From: Actinophytocola glycyrrhizae
GTDB lineage: Bacteria; Actinomycetota; Actinomycetes; Mycobacteriales; Pseudonocardiaceae
Assembly: GCF_042653545.1 (NCBI RefSeq)
Contig: NZ_JBHSIS010000027.1
Coordinates: 62,001-126,000 of the forward strand
Length of the DNA: 64,000 nucleotides
Direction: 5' to 3'
Below are positions 15,445 to 24,800 of the stretch, piece after piece. Within the stretch, counting starts at the first letter, position 1. Each line of letters starts with the position of its first letter. Below the pieces are notes generated by a model, which saw only the letters and a list, made by a program, of their open reading frames with translations, did no database searches and had not been told where the DNA came from. A program made the position numbers and the translations under genes.

Positions 15445-17540
15445 GTCAGGTGACCTCGACGTTCGAGCAGGGCCGCACGCGCCTCGACACCCGCCGGGAG
15501 CGACGCCGTCGAGTCGCCGTACTACTGCTCGCCGTCGTTGGCGCTGCGAGCACGGCATGGCTTGCCGCCGGGGTGGTGACATGGCTGTTCACTGGTGACA
15601 TGGCCTGGCCTTCGTTGCAATTTCGGCGGCTGGTAACCGGTGACAGGCAGGGCGGCCTGCTGGGATTGCCGCGTGTCGAGCCGGATGCTGACGTCACTGC
15701 ACCCGATACAGGCGCTCGCCCTGACGAACAAGGTGCGCCGAACGGCATGCAGTTCCCCGTCATGCTGGCCTGGCCGGCTCCGGCCGGTTGGACCGCGCTG
15801 ATTGGTCTTCCCCTGTGGCTGGTATGGATGCGTTTTCTCGTACTGCCGTTGTGGAACAGGGTGCACTACCCGGCTCGATCTCGAGGACTGGCGACAGCAC
15901 GGGAGACCAGACTTGTCCTAGGCGCTCGCGTGGCCCGCCGGGCAGGCCGCTACACCCTGCCAGGTACTTCCCGCTGGAAACGAACCGTCATGCCCGCGCG
16001 AGCGTTTGGCTATCACCTTGGACGCCACGACAACCGTCTACACGGTCGAGGGAGGTCACCCAGGCATTCCGCTGCTCGCGGTCGCGGACCGAAGATCTGG
16101 GCAGATTGGGAGCAGCGGATCCGGATCGTCGCCCGCACCGGCTGGGGCAAGACCGACCGCCTGTTGGTGCCCATCATCCGAGCCCTTCCCGGGCCCGCCC
16201 TCGTTGCATCGATCGAACCGGGGATCTTCGAACGCACCGTCCTCGCCCGCCAGTGTCGACGGCCCGCCGTGCGTTGGCGGTGGCTGTCGCTACTTCTGCG
16301 CCGCTACCGTCCGATCGTGGAGTACCCGGTTGCTGTGGTGGATGTGTCCGCACCGGACCGCCGGTACGCCGCCGGCTACCCACAGGTGTACTGGTCACCG
16401 ATCATCGGATGCGCCGACTATCACATCGCCTACCGCCGCGCAATCGCGCTGGTATCGGGAATCGACACCCCGCAGGGCGGAGGCAGTGACAACGACCGGT
16501 TCTTCCGCGACAGCGCCTGCGAAGTCCTCGCGGCCTGGCTCCACGCCGCCGACCTCGCCACCAAGGACATCGACGACCTCGCTGACTGGCTCCGCCGACC
16601 CGACGACCCCACCGCGATCCGGATCCTGCGCGACGACCTCACCGCGGAACCGTCCGCCGCGGTGAACGTCCGCCGCCACCTCGACCCAGCCGCCGGGCGC
16701 ACCACCAGCGGCGTCCTGCGATACCTGACTCTCGCGCTCAACAGCCTCACCACCGCCGACGGCCGCCGATTGTGTGGACACCGCGACATCGATCCGCAGT
16801 TCGACATGGAACAGATGATCTCGGCAGGCGGCACGGTGTATCTGCTGGCCGACAGCAGCCGCCTGCACCGCGTCAAGCCGCTGCTCAGCTTGTTCGCCGC
16901 CGAGATGTTCTACGCAGCGGAAGGTGTCGCACTACGCACCCGCCACCGTCGGCTCACACAACCATTCATCGGTGTCATCGACGAACTGCGCTACGGCATC
17001 ACCGTCCCCAACCTGCCCTACATCGCCAGCGCCCAACGCAAATACGGCATCGGCTACGTCTACGGCGTGCAAACCGCCAGCCAGGAAGACGCCGTCTACG
17101 GCCCGGACGCCCCAGCCCTCCGCGCCGCGGCAGGCGTGTCGATCACCGGTGGCATCGACATCGACAGCGCCCGCGAACTATCCGACCGCGCCGGGACCAC
17201 ACCAGTCGTCACCCCGACCCGTGGCGGCCGACCCGACGATGGCCGAGGCGTCCGACTCAGCGAGCAACTCCAACACCAGCACACGCTGACCGTCGCCGAC
17301 CAGCAACGCCTCGGCGACGGTCAGGCAGTCGTGACAGCCCGCGGGCTCCCACCGTTCTTCGCCGCGATCCCGTCCTACCGAGACAACCGGGTACTCAACC
17401 GCACCATCACCCGCGAAGCCGACATCGTTGCACGTCAAGTTGCCGTGGTGCGTAGTCGTCACAACGCACTGGACGGGCCATCCCGTCACGCCACCGGCAC
17501 CGGTGCCGGATTCACCAGAGCCACGGGAGACAGGCGATGA
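15435..17540 (+). CDS. VirD4/TraG-type type IV coupling protein
   Basis: A 701-residue protein that recruits the DNA-relaxase complex and pumps DNA through the channel. Membrane helices lie at about 20-45 and 113-135. The Walker A loop is at about 231-240 (ARTGWGKTDRLLV), and VIDELRYG near 514 fits Walker B. A later VYGVQTASQ segment matches the Sensor-type motif of TraG/TraD proteins. The motor also has a DSARELSDRAGTTPVV segment, as in other actinobacterial coupling proteins. The start at ATG 15435 lies inside the previous gene. Together with the VirB4 ATPase it shows that this is a T4SS-type element and not a TraB/FtsK-type AICE. No relaxase gene follows. Confidence 0.85.
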   Translation: MGLSQVTSTFEQGRTRLDTRRERRRRVAVLLLAVVGAASTAWLAAGVVTWLFTGDMAWPSLQFRRLVTGDRQGGLLGLPRVEPDADVTAPDTGARPDEQGAPNGMQFPVMLAWPAPAGWTALIGLPLWLVWMRFLVLPLWNRVHYPARSRGLATARETRLVLGARVARRAGRYTLPGTSRWKRTVMPARAFGYHLGRHDNRLHGRGRSPRHSAARGRGPKIWADWEQRIRIVARTGWGKTDRLLVPIIRALPGPALVASIEPGIFERTVLARQCRRPAVRWRWLSLLLRRYRPIVEYPVAVVDVSAPDRRYAAGYPQVYWSPIIGCADYHIAYRRAIALVSGIDTPQGGGSDNDRFFRDSACEVLAAWLHAADLATKDIDDLADWLRRPDDPTAIRILRDDLTAEPSAAVNVRRHLDPAAGRTTSGVLRYLTLALNSLTTADGRRLCGHRDIDPQFDMEQMISAGGTVYLLADSSRLHRVKPLLSLFAAEMFYAAEGVALRTRHRRLTQPFIGVIDELRYGITVPNLPYIASAQRKYGIGYVYGVQTASQEDAVYGPDAPALRAAAGVSITGGIDIDSARELSDRAGTTPVVTPTRGGRPDDGRGVRLSEQLQHQHTLTVADQQRLGDGQAVVTARGLPPFFAAIPSYRDNRVLNRTITREADIVARQVAVVRSRHNALDGPSRHATGTGAGFTRATGDRR

Positions 17541-18103
17541 CTGGAGAGGCAACTGCATTCGACGACGAAGACCTCGAACTGCTGCTCGCGTTGTACAACA
17601 CGCCCGCCAACAGCACCAGCCCCCGACGACCGCCCTGGACCTGGCCCGCCCTGCGCCACCGCGAGCGCACCGCACTCGCCCGCATGATCGACGTCTGGAT
17701 CGACACCTACAACTACGTCCACGCCACCAGCCCCAGCGACCTCATACCACCCTGCTGGCGACATCACCCCGGACTCGCCACCGAACTCGCCGTGCAGGTC
17801 TGGCTCTGGTACGCCGCACACATCCACCCCCAAACCACACCACTGATCGCCGGGGACTACTACCTACGCCACCTGCCCGGGTTCCGATCCCGAATCGATC
17901 AGATGCTCGGCGCGTCACCACCAGAGTGCCGCCGCGGCGAGCACCCCACCACCTGGCGCAGCGACACCGAGACCCAGATGGCGGCCTACACAACGCCGCT
18001 CGGCGTAACCGTCGACGACCACGTCCACCAACTCGGTGAGCTGCACTTCGGCTTTCCTCCAGAACATGAGGACGGTGGCGAGGCGGAACAGTTGCCGTTA
18101 TGA
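17537..18103 (+). CDS. DUF4913-like hypothetical protein
   Basis: A 188-residue soluble protein whose ATG overlaps the stop of the coupling protein gene. The central part (IPPCWRHHPGLATELAVQVW) resembles DUF4913, a Trp- and His-rich domain commonly encoded next to coupling proteins in actinobacterial mobile elements. No catalytic residues are evident. A role as a cargo or coupling-protein adaptor is inference from position. It is the last gene of the conjugation operon before the IS5-family element. Confidence 0.6.
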   Translation: MTGEATAFDDEDLELLLALYNTPANSTSPRRPPWTWPALRHRERTALARMIDVWIDTYNYVHATSPSDLIPPCWRHHPGLATELAVQVWLWYAAHIHPQTTPLIAGDYYLRHLPGFRSRIDQMLGASPPECRRGEHPTTWRSDTETQMAAYTTPLGVTVDDHVHQLGELHFGFPPEHEDGGEAEQLPL

Positions 18104-18281
18104 CAGCGAGTAGACCCCGCTGGTTAAGAGCCAGCTGCTCGCCGTACCGCCAGGTGTTGTGGCGTATCGCGGCGTGTCATTCATGCAGGTAGTTGGCGTT
18201 CCTCGCTGTCGGTGGGGGTCGGGGTGTGCCGGTGCGGGTCGCCGCTGCGGAGCACCCAAGGAGCACCCAACGTCAACAACT

Positions 18282-19170
18282 AAGGGCTGTCACGTAACTG
18301 ATCTTCTTCTTGGGGCCAACGGTGTTCGATTAGCCAGCGAGTGTGATGTTGTGTATGTGGGCGATGCCGGACACCGCGTCGCCGAGTGTGCTCGCGGCGC
18401 GGCGGTAGTCCCGCAGGATCTTCCAGCACTTCATGCGTGCCAGGGTGTGCTCGACCCTGGCACGGACGGTGCGGTGGACAGCGTTCAACTCTTCCTTCCA
18501 CTCCGGAAGATCGCTGCCGTCGCGAGGTTTGCGGTAGGGCATGATCACCTCGGGGTTGCCTTGATAGCCGCCGTCGGTCATGACCGGCCGGTCATCGATC
18601 TGGTCTTTGATGCCGGAGTCGCGATAGACCGTGCAGTCGTTGCGGTTACCCGGTTGCGGGTCGCCGGTGGCGATGACCAGGCGGGTGTCGGCGTCGATCG
18701 CGATCTGCACGTTCGTGGAGTAGCGGTAGTTCTTGCTGGGTGCCGCGAGCCGGTGATCCCGGGTCGGCACCAGAGCGCCGTCCACGATCGCCACCGAGTC
18801 GACCCGGCGTTTCCGCACCGGCGCCAGCGCCAACAGGGGCCCGACCTTATCGATCACCCGGTGGGCCGCGGCGTGCGAGACGCCGAACAGCGGTCCGATC
18901 TGGCGCATGGTCAGGTTCGTTCGCCAGTACACCGCCACCAGCAGCACCCGGTCAGCCAGCGGCAACGCCCACTGCCGCCCCGGCCGTCCATCGGCGATCT
19001 CATCCCCGCCACGCCTGGCCACCACCCGCACCAGCTTGCGGAACTGGCCTGGCTCCAACCCGGCGAACGGGGCAATCCACTCCGACCTCGACGCTGTGAT
19101 CACCTGCACCACAACAACATGATCAACTATCGGCTGAGCAGCCCGACATCGGGGTTACGTGACAGCCCTT
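18282..19170. mobile_element. IS5-family insertion sequence, complete
   Basis: A compact element with one transposase gene on the minus strand. Perfect inverted repeats bound it: AAGGGCTGTCACGTAAC at 18282-18298 and its reverse complement at 19154-19170. The sequence TA flanks the inner AGGGCTG repeats on both sides, consistent with a short target duplication. It sits about 180 bases after the last conjugation gene. Confidence 0.85.
18330..19112 (-). CDS. IS5-family DDE transposase
   Basis: A 260-residue transposase with an N-terminal helical DNA-binding region and a DDE catalytic core of the DDE_Tnp_4 kind: AIVDGALVPT for the first Asp, VMTDGGYQGN for the second, and RVEHTLARMK for the Glu. 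Length and single-frame coding are as expected for the small IS5 subgroups. All catalytic residues are present, so it is probably active. Confidence 0.85.
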   Translation of the reverse strand: MVQVITASRSEWIAPFAGLEPGQFRKLVRVVARRGGDEIADGRPGRQWALPLADRVLLVAVYWRTNLTMRQIGPLFGVSHAAAHRVIDKVGPLLALAPVRKRRVDSVAIVDGALVPTRDHRLAAPSKNYRYSTNVQIAIDADTRLVIATGDPQPGNRNDCTVYRDSGIKDQIDDRPVMTDGGYQGNPEVIMPYRKPRDGSDLPEWKEELNAVHRTVRARVEHTLARMKCWKILRDYRRAASTLGDAVSGIAHIHNITLAG

Positions 19171-19171
19171 A

Positions 19172-19882
19172 GCCACGACTGCGCCACGCGGCGGTTGACG
19201 CAACGTACGCCCCCACAGCACAGCGAGTTGCGGCTCCCATACCCGACATCCAGGGGAGTCGATGGCTGCACTCAACAGCGCCAGTACCGACTCAGCTGTG
19301 TAACGCGCCAGCGCGCGATCGACCAGCCGCCACCGCACACGCCCCCACCGGGCTGCACCTCGTCGACGGCCAAGTGGTTGCTTTACCTCTGCTGATTCGC
19401 TCACAATCACCCAACCCGGCACTCGGGGCAGGTTTGCCCGATCTGGATGCTCGACTGCACGGAGGGGTGGGCACTTACCGGCAAAGTGTCGGTTTCGACA
19501 CCCATAATCAAGACGAACCCCACCACCGTCACACGGCCAACCTGCTCGACGGCGGATTTGGCACGCTGGTTTTGTCGGCCGGATGCGACCGCGTTTCTCC
19601 GCGACAACCGACCGCACCCGGTTCGCTGGGGAGGCTTATGTTCGTGAGGTCTGATCGCACCCGATCCCCGCAGCTCGCGAGGCCAGTACACCCCGCCCGT
19701 CCCCGATCCCCACTGCCGCCCTTGGCTGTCATCAGGTTGCGAACTTGCTGCCATGCGAGCAGTTGGGATGTCCCGCTATACAGTATCGGTCGGCAAGCAG
19801 CGTCATACGACAGAAGAGCGCAGTTGATCGGCGAGCACGACAAGATGCTGCGCACATAACTTCGGAGCGAGCGGAGATAGGC
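19172..19882. other. No recognisable gene
   Basis: About 700 bases of mixed composition between the IS5-family element and the AT-richer two-gene module. Several frames are open on both strands, but none gives a protein-like translation with a start signal. Towards 19740 the composition becomes less GC-rich, marking the entry into imported DNA. Confidence 0.4.
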
Positions 19883-20449
19883 GTGACGACAGATCCAGAG
19901 AGTGACGTTGAGGTCACGCAGTGGTTGGTGCCCGACAGAGTGATCAACCTGATCCCGTATTCGCGGTTGACGAGCGGTGACATCCTCTTGTTGCCGGCGA
20001 AGATCGAAGATAATAACGTAGCCCTGTACCTCGACCAGGACGCAGGCTTTGTCAAGTCCGCCCGCGCCGAGGGTGTTAGCCTGTCGATGGCAACAGACAA
20101 GGAAAACAGTCGATACCTGAGCGAATACAGCGCGGGCGAGGTAATCGCTCAAATCCTGCTTGGCGTAACGGGTAATCTCTCTACCGACTACCTTAAGATG
20201 ATCGCCATTGCCACGCGCGTACGTATACTATCAGTTCTGGCCGGCCTTCCAATGAGTCGAAGTAATGACAAGATCCGGATCTCACTCACCGAAATTGAAG
20301 TTACCGAGACAACTCGAAAAGCAAGCGGCATCGAGATCGAGATACCGGTTAAATACTTCGATCAGAGTGACGACTCGGTAGTGGACATCCTGGGGCAAGC
20401 ACTGGGCAAGATTGAGATAGCTCCACCAAATCGGACGATCGAAGACTAG
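19883..20449 (+). CDS. Hypothetical protein of AT-richer two-gene module
   Basis: A 188-residue soluble protein with a GTG start following CGGAGATAGGC; upstream in-frame codons back to 19745 look non-coding. I do not recognise the family. It has beta-rich character with regular hydrophobic alternation (for example VRILSVLAGLPM, then ISLTEIEVTE) and is acidic. Codon use is visibly less GC-biased than in the neighbours. The next gene follows after 8 bases, so the pair is very likely one unit. Confidence 0.6.
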   Translation: MTTDPESDVEVTQWLVPDRVINLIPYSRLTSGDILLLPAKIEDNNVALYLDQDAGFVKSARAEGVSLSMATDKENSRYLSEYSAGEVIAQILLGVTGNLSTDYLKMIAIATRVRILSVLAGLPMSRSNDKIRISLTEIEVTETTRKASGIEIEIPVKYFDQSDDSVVDILGQALGKIEIAPPNRTIED

Positions 20450-20457
20450 AGTTTAGC

Positions 20458-21390
20458 ATGAGATTCCATGCAAGAATATTAACAACAGGCGTACCGTTGC
20501 CGCCAGCCGGCGGCGAACTGAGACGTTTGTATTTGTTCCAGGAAGGAACCTCTGCGCTCAAGAGAGCGCGAAAGCTTTATGGCCAGTCGCTCCGGGCAAT
20601 TACCGTGCGCGCAGACCGAGGTCTTCTAGATCTCCCTCCTACGTATATTGAATTTCTCTCACGAAGTAGCGCGAGTCAAACGATAGTCGAACGACTACTG
20701 TTCAGTTATCGCGATTTTCAAGACAAAGTTCTCGTCCAGGATGACGATCGAAACCTAGCGGAGCGTCTCGCTCGACAGGCGTTGGACGTCTCCATCAGTG
20801 CGTTCAATTTTCTCGAAGATGACATCCTTTCTATGGCGGCGCATGATTTATTTCATGAGATCGGCGCTTACGTTGGCGGAATGTTCGGATGCGAACTCGA
20901 GGCCGACAAAGAAGGCGTGTACTGGAACAGATGCGCAGTAAGCCTGGCGCATCGTCGTTATGGTTTCTCGGTAGGCATGAGCCACGACGTTCTATGTTCT
21001 GTGTGCCACGAAGATATCGATGATTGCAAACACTTCCTCGGTAGGACATATCCGACTGAAGTCACAAAAACCGTAGAGGGGAAATGCGGCGCTTGCGGTC
21101 GAATTGAATGTGCACATGAGACAGGCAGCATTGTGGAAATTTATTCACAGCCGGTGCTATCCGGGCCCGCGTTAAGAGAAGTGACGGTCACCCCACGACC
21201 TAGAGATCCGCTCGCGCGTCTTGATGCAGTTGAGATCGCAACGAGCTCACTAATAGAAACGCTGGGTCAAGACCCCGCGGGAAAGAAGCTCCGCTGCACA
21301 TGCTGCCTTGAGCCCTGCCCTGGCTTTATCGAAACGTCGTCAATCATTGAAAGACTCGGCGATGGGGCCAACAAGCGAGTCGATAGTTAA
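20458..21390 (+). CDS. Cys-cluster hypothetical protein of AT-richer module
   Basis: A 310-residue protein with an alpha-helical N-terminal half and three Cys groups in the C-terminal half. These are LCSVCHEDIDDCKHF near 180, KCGACGRIEC near 210 and CTCCLEPC near 281, all plausible zinc sites. The CxxC..D..DC.H pattern with a following GRTY recalls a metal-binding motif found in some phage head-maturation-type proteins, but the rest shows no protease or capsid feature I can identify. Less GC-rich than its surroundings; probably transferred. Function unknown. It is co-transcribed with the 19883 gene. Confidence 0.6.
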   Translation: MRFHARILTTGVPLPPAGGELRRLYLFQEGTSALKRARKLYGQSLRAITVRADRGLLDLPPTYIEFLSRSSASQTIVERLLFSYRDFQDKVLVQDDDRNLAERLARQALDVSISAFNFLEDDILSMAAHDLFHEIGAYVGGMFGCELEADKEGVYWNRCAVSLAHRRYGFSVGMSHDVLCSVCHEDIDDCKHFLGRTYPTEVTKTVEGKCGACGRIECAHETGSIVEIYSQPVLSGPALREVTVTPRPRDPLARLDAVEIATSSLIETLGQDPAGKKLRCTCCLEPCPGFIETSSIIERLGDGANKRVDS

Positions 21391-21562
21391 GTCGAACGAA
21401 ATAATGCGCGACCTACTGCGATCTATGTCGCTACCACCCGCGCCATTGTCTCGGACTTGTCGCCAGATCTTGCAAATTGAGCCCGATCGGCCAACAGAAT
21501 TGACGACACATTCGCACTTGCGGAGCGCCTCGATCTAGTACTCCAGCTGTAGATCGTGATCT

Positions 21563-21885
21563 TCATTCCTCGACGGTCCACCGCCGGCCAGCCACCCGCA
21601 CGAGTGTGGCTAGGGGTATCGGGCGGGGTGCGTAGCAGCGGTAGTAGGCCAGTTCGCCGGTGCGGCGGTTGCGTCGGACCAGCAGCCACCGGGACCCGGC
21701 CGGCGCTTCGGGAGTGGGGTCGGTGAGGGTGATCCAGGCCCAGTCGTAGAAGCGGTGTCCCTTCGCGCCCCGGCCCGCGGAGAGACGTTGCCAAGCACGT
21801 GTGGGTAGCCGCGCGACCAGTTGGTCAACACGCTGCGGGCCAACTTCGGCGGCGCCAAATGGGCTTTGGGAATGCCTCACCGCGC
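21563..21885 (-). pseudogene. IS701-type transposase remnant
   Basis: About 105 residues match the central-to-C-terminal part of IS701-family transposases: RAWQRLSAGRGAKGHRFYDW, then WLLVRRNRRTGELAYY and TLVRVAGRRWTVEE. The normal continuation after the VEE is missing and a stop follows at once. The N-terminal two-thirds are absent; the fragment abuts the end of the 21886-26871 gene. It marks a past insertion and deletion at this border. Confidence 0.75.
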
Positions 21886-24800
21886 TCATTCCACTGTCTG
21901 CTGAAGCTTCACGGCGCGGTAATCGCCGTGGGTCGCTAGTCCATCAACTAACCGGTGCCAGCGGGCGACGCCCTGGACGTCGAGTTGTCCTGCTACATGT
22001 TCCAGCCACTCGGGCAGGTGCCAGCACCGTCCTGCGATGGCGGCGTAGTTGCCGTTGATGGCGTCTTCCGCCCAGGCGAGCCCGGTTGTTGCCTGCCACG
22101 CGGGTGTGGCGCAGTTCGCGAGGTCTGTGACGGCGTCGACAGCTTTTGGTTCGCCGCGTGCGAGTTTCAGCCACCTAGTGGCGAGATCAGCGATGTCGTC
22201 CGGATCCAACCAGTCGGCTCGAGCCCGGTCCAGAGTGGCCATGGGGTTGGCGTCGCTGATGGCGAACTGGGGGGTCGGCAGAAGTTCGGCGAGTGCGCTG
22301 TCGCGCCAGTGGTGGCGGCCGGGGAGGGTGGCGCCGCTTTCAAGGGCATCGAGGGCGGTGGTCATGACCAGGCGCCAGACGGGAAGCAGCGATGTGCGAA
22401 GCGTGTCGTCGTAGGTGAAGAGCTCGCGAAGGTCGTGGAGAAGCGCATCGAGCGCTGGAGCGTTCGTGGTGAAGGCTCCCACGTAGGAAGCCAGCGGCGT
22501 CGGGTCCCCGCCGATCACGGTCTCGACCAGCACCCGGACCACACGATCGCGGTGGCGGTTGTGGAGACGGTCGTAACCCTTCGTGGCCCAGTGGTCGGTT
22601 CCCCTCCGGTGGACGTCAAACAACACGTCGCGCAGTCGTGTGGCCTCGTCAGCAACGCAATTCCCATTTCGCGCTGCGGCTGCGGCCGCAACAAGGGGAG
22701 CGGTGAGCCGATTCACGAGGAGGACGTCGGTGGGCACTGTCGGCAGGGTCGCCTCGTAGGGCGGCTCAAGCGGATTCGTGAGCCGCTGTTGCGTCGCTTG
22801 GTCCCAACCGCCGAGTCGGCAGTCGCGCAGGCCCTGCTGGACTGCGGCCCATGCGAGCTGGTGTCGGCAGGTCTGCGCCGGCGGGCTCGGGGTGCACGGT
22901 GCTGACCAGATGGGCTCGACACCGACCGCAAACGCTGCCCGGACCTCGTCGAAGAGGCTGGTCGCGCTGGCGAGCAAGGCGTCCTCGACGCCCTGCCAGT
23001 TCAGCGGGACATGGTCGAACACGGGTAGGAGCAGGGCGGGGAGCGCGGCGGCGGCGGAGCGGTCGGCGCCGTCCGGGCCGATGGTCACGCTGCGGCTCAG
23101 CTCGCCGACCCGCGGTCGCGTCGCCACATCGATCAGGACGTTGGCCGCCCACTGCAGATCTTCATCGAGAAGATGGGCGCGTCCTTGGGCGTGGGCGATG
23201 ACCGCTGCGGCGGCGACGGCGGCGACTGGGTCATCCGGGTGCGCTGGACCGCGGACGGCCGGGTTCTCGGCAAGGTCGCGGGCGAGCAGCAGATCGGCAA
23301 CGAGCGTATCGACCGGGGCGACACGGTCTTCCGAACTCGCGTAGGTCTGGTGCAAGCGCAGTGCCGTGTCGCCGCGAGCGAACTCCTCTTGTGTGTGGGT
23401 GAGACCAGCGGCGATGTCCTCCGGGACCGCCCACTCGAACCGGATGTGGCCATCCTCTGTGCGGCTGAGGCGGTAGTTCTCCGCACGGAGCTGAGCCGCC
23501 CACCCTTGGACCATAAGCAGGTCGGCGGCTTCGTCATCGGTTCCCGCGACCAGCTCACGGGCCCGCTCGACCAGTTCGTCCCCTCGGGCAGCGAGGACGG
23601 CGAGCCGATCCTGATCACCGGCGAGCATGGCCGTCACGATCATTTCGCCGACCACGTTCTGGAAGCTGGCCCTGCGCCTCTGCTGACCGACCAGGTCGGT
23701 GGGGTCTGGGCCTTGGGCATGAAAGTGTTCCCCGACGACGCGGGAGACCTCCAGATGCCATAGCTCGGGGCAGACCAGCCAGCGATCGAGCAGGTCATCG
23801 GCGCGGTCGAGGTGGCGGACCAGCAGACCGACCACCAGGGCAGGCATGGCCAGGTTGTGGCAGTCGCGCAGCAGGATCGCGGCGACGTGCGCCAAGGGCA
23901 CACCGAGGGTGTCGATGAGCTCATCGGCGAAACGTTCGACGGCCAGCAGCGCGCTGATGCACGGGTACGGGCCGACCGACGAGCCGCGGTACCACGACCA
24001 CACCTGCTCGTCGCCCACGCAACGCCGGACTCCCACCCCAGGAAGGTCCAGCTCGAGCCCGAGCGGGGAAGGCTCGGGCTCATCGGCATCCGCTGGTTGA
24101 TCGGGGCTCGGGCCGACATGCACGGTGGCAGCGCGGTCAAGCATCCTGTTGATCAGAGCGAGCGCATCCATGGGGCGGGCGTGGAGCAGCCGGTAGAACG
24201 GTCCGAAATACCACCCCGCGAAGGGAGGACCCGCGCCGCCCGCACGCACGTGGCGGCGGATGCCCTCGCCGAGCAGCCCCCACGATTCGAAGTGCTCCGC
24301 GTCATGCGGCCGGATGTAGTACGCCTCAGTCAGCGTGAGTAGCAACTGGGGCTGGTACTCGGACAGGGCAATCACGGCGCCCACGGACTCCACCGCCGGT
24401 GCGAGGTACCCGCCGCCATCGTCGGCACGTTGCCGCAGGAACGCCTCGGCGTACTGATCCAGATCGGGGCCGAGCATGGCCAGTACTTCCGCGACGAACT
24501 CGTCATGCTCCTCCGGCGAGGAGGCGAGCAGGCGATCACGCACCTGCTGCCGCAGGGGCAGCGGAACAGCTTTGCTCTCGATGAGCCCCCGCAGCCAGGC
24601 CAGCACCAGCTTGCGGACCTGCTCGCCGGTGTCTCGGTCGTACCGATCATGTTGTCCGACCTCGGCCTCACCGCAATAGGTCAGCGCGACGAGCGGACCC
24701 AGCGCAGCCGGGTCACCCCAGCCGCGGTCGCTGTAGCGGTGCAGTGCCAAGCGCAGCAGCGTGCGCAGGCCAGCTCGCCGCTCGGCGAGCAGGCTCGGCC

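Noticed and set aside
18281..19171. Inverted repeats considered as an attachment site of the conjugative element
   Set aside because: They are the terminal repeats of the IS5-family element, which carries its own transposase.
19374..19859. Long plus-strand frame before the AT-richer module
   Set aside because: No binding site, no domain-like sequence, and composition typical of a chance frame in GC-rich DNA.
20458..21390. Phage head-maturation protease call for the Cys-cluster protein
   Set aside because: Only one short metal-binding pattern is similar; no catalytic Ser/His set or neighbouring phage structural genes.
22400..24400. Plus-strand frames within the STAND gene
   Set aside because: Shadows of the 1661-codon gene, without motifs.
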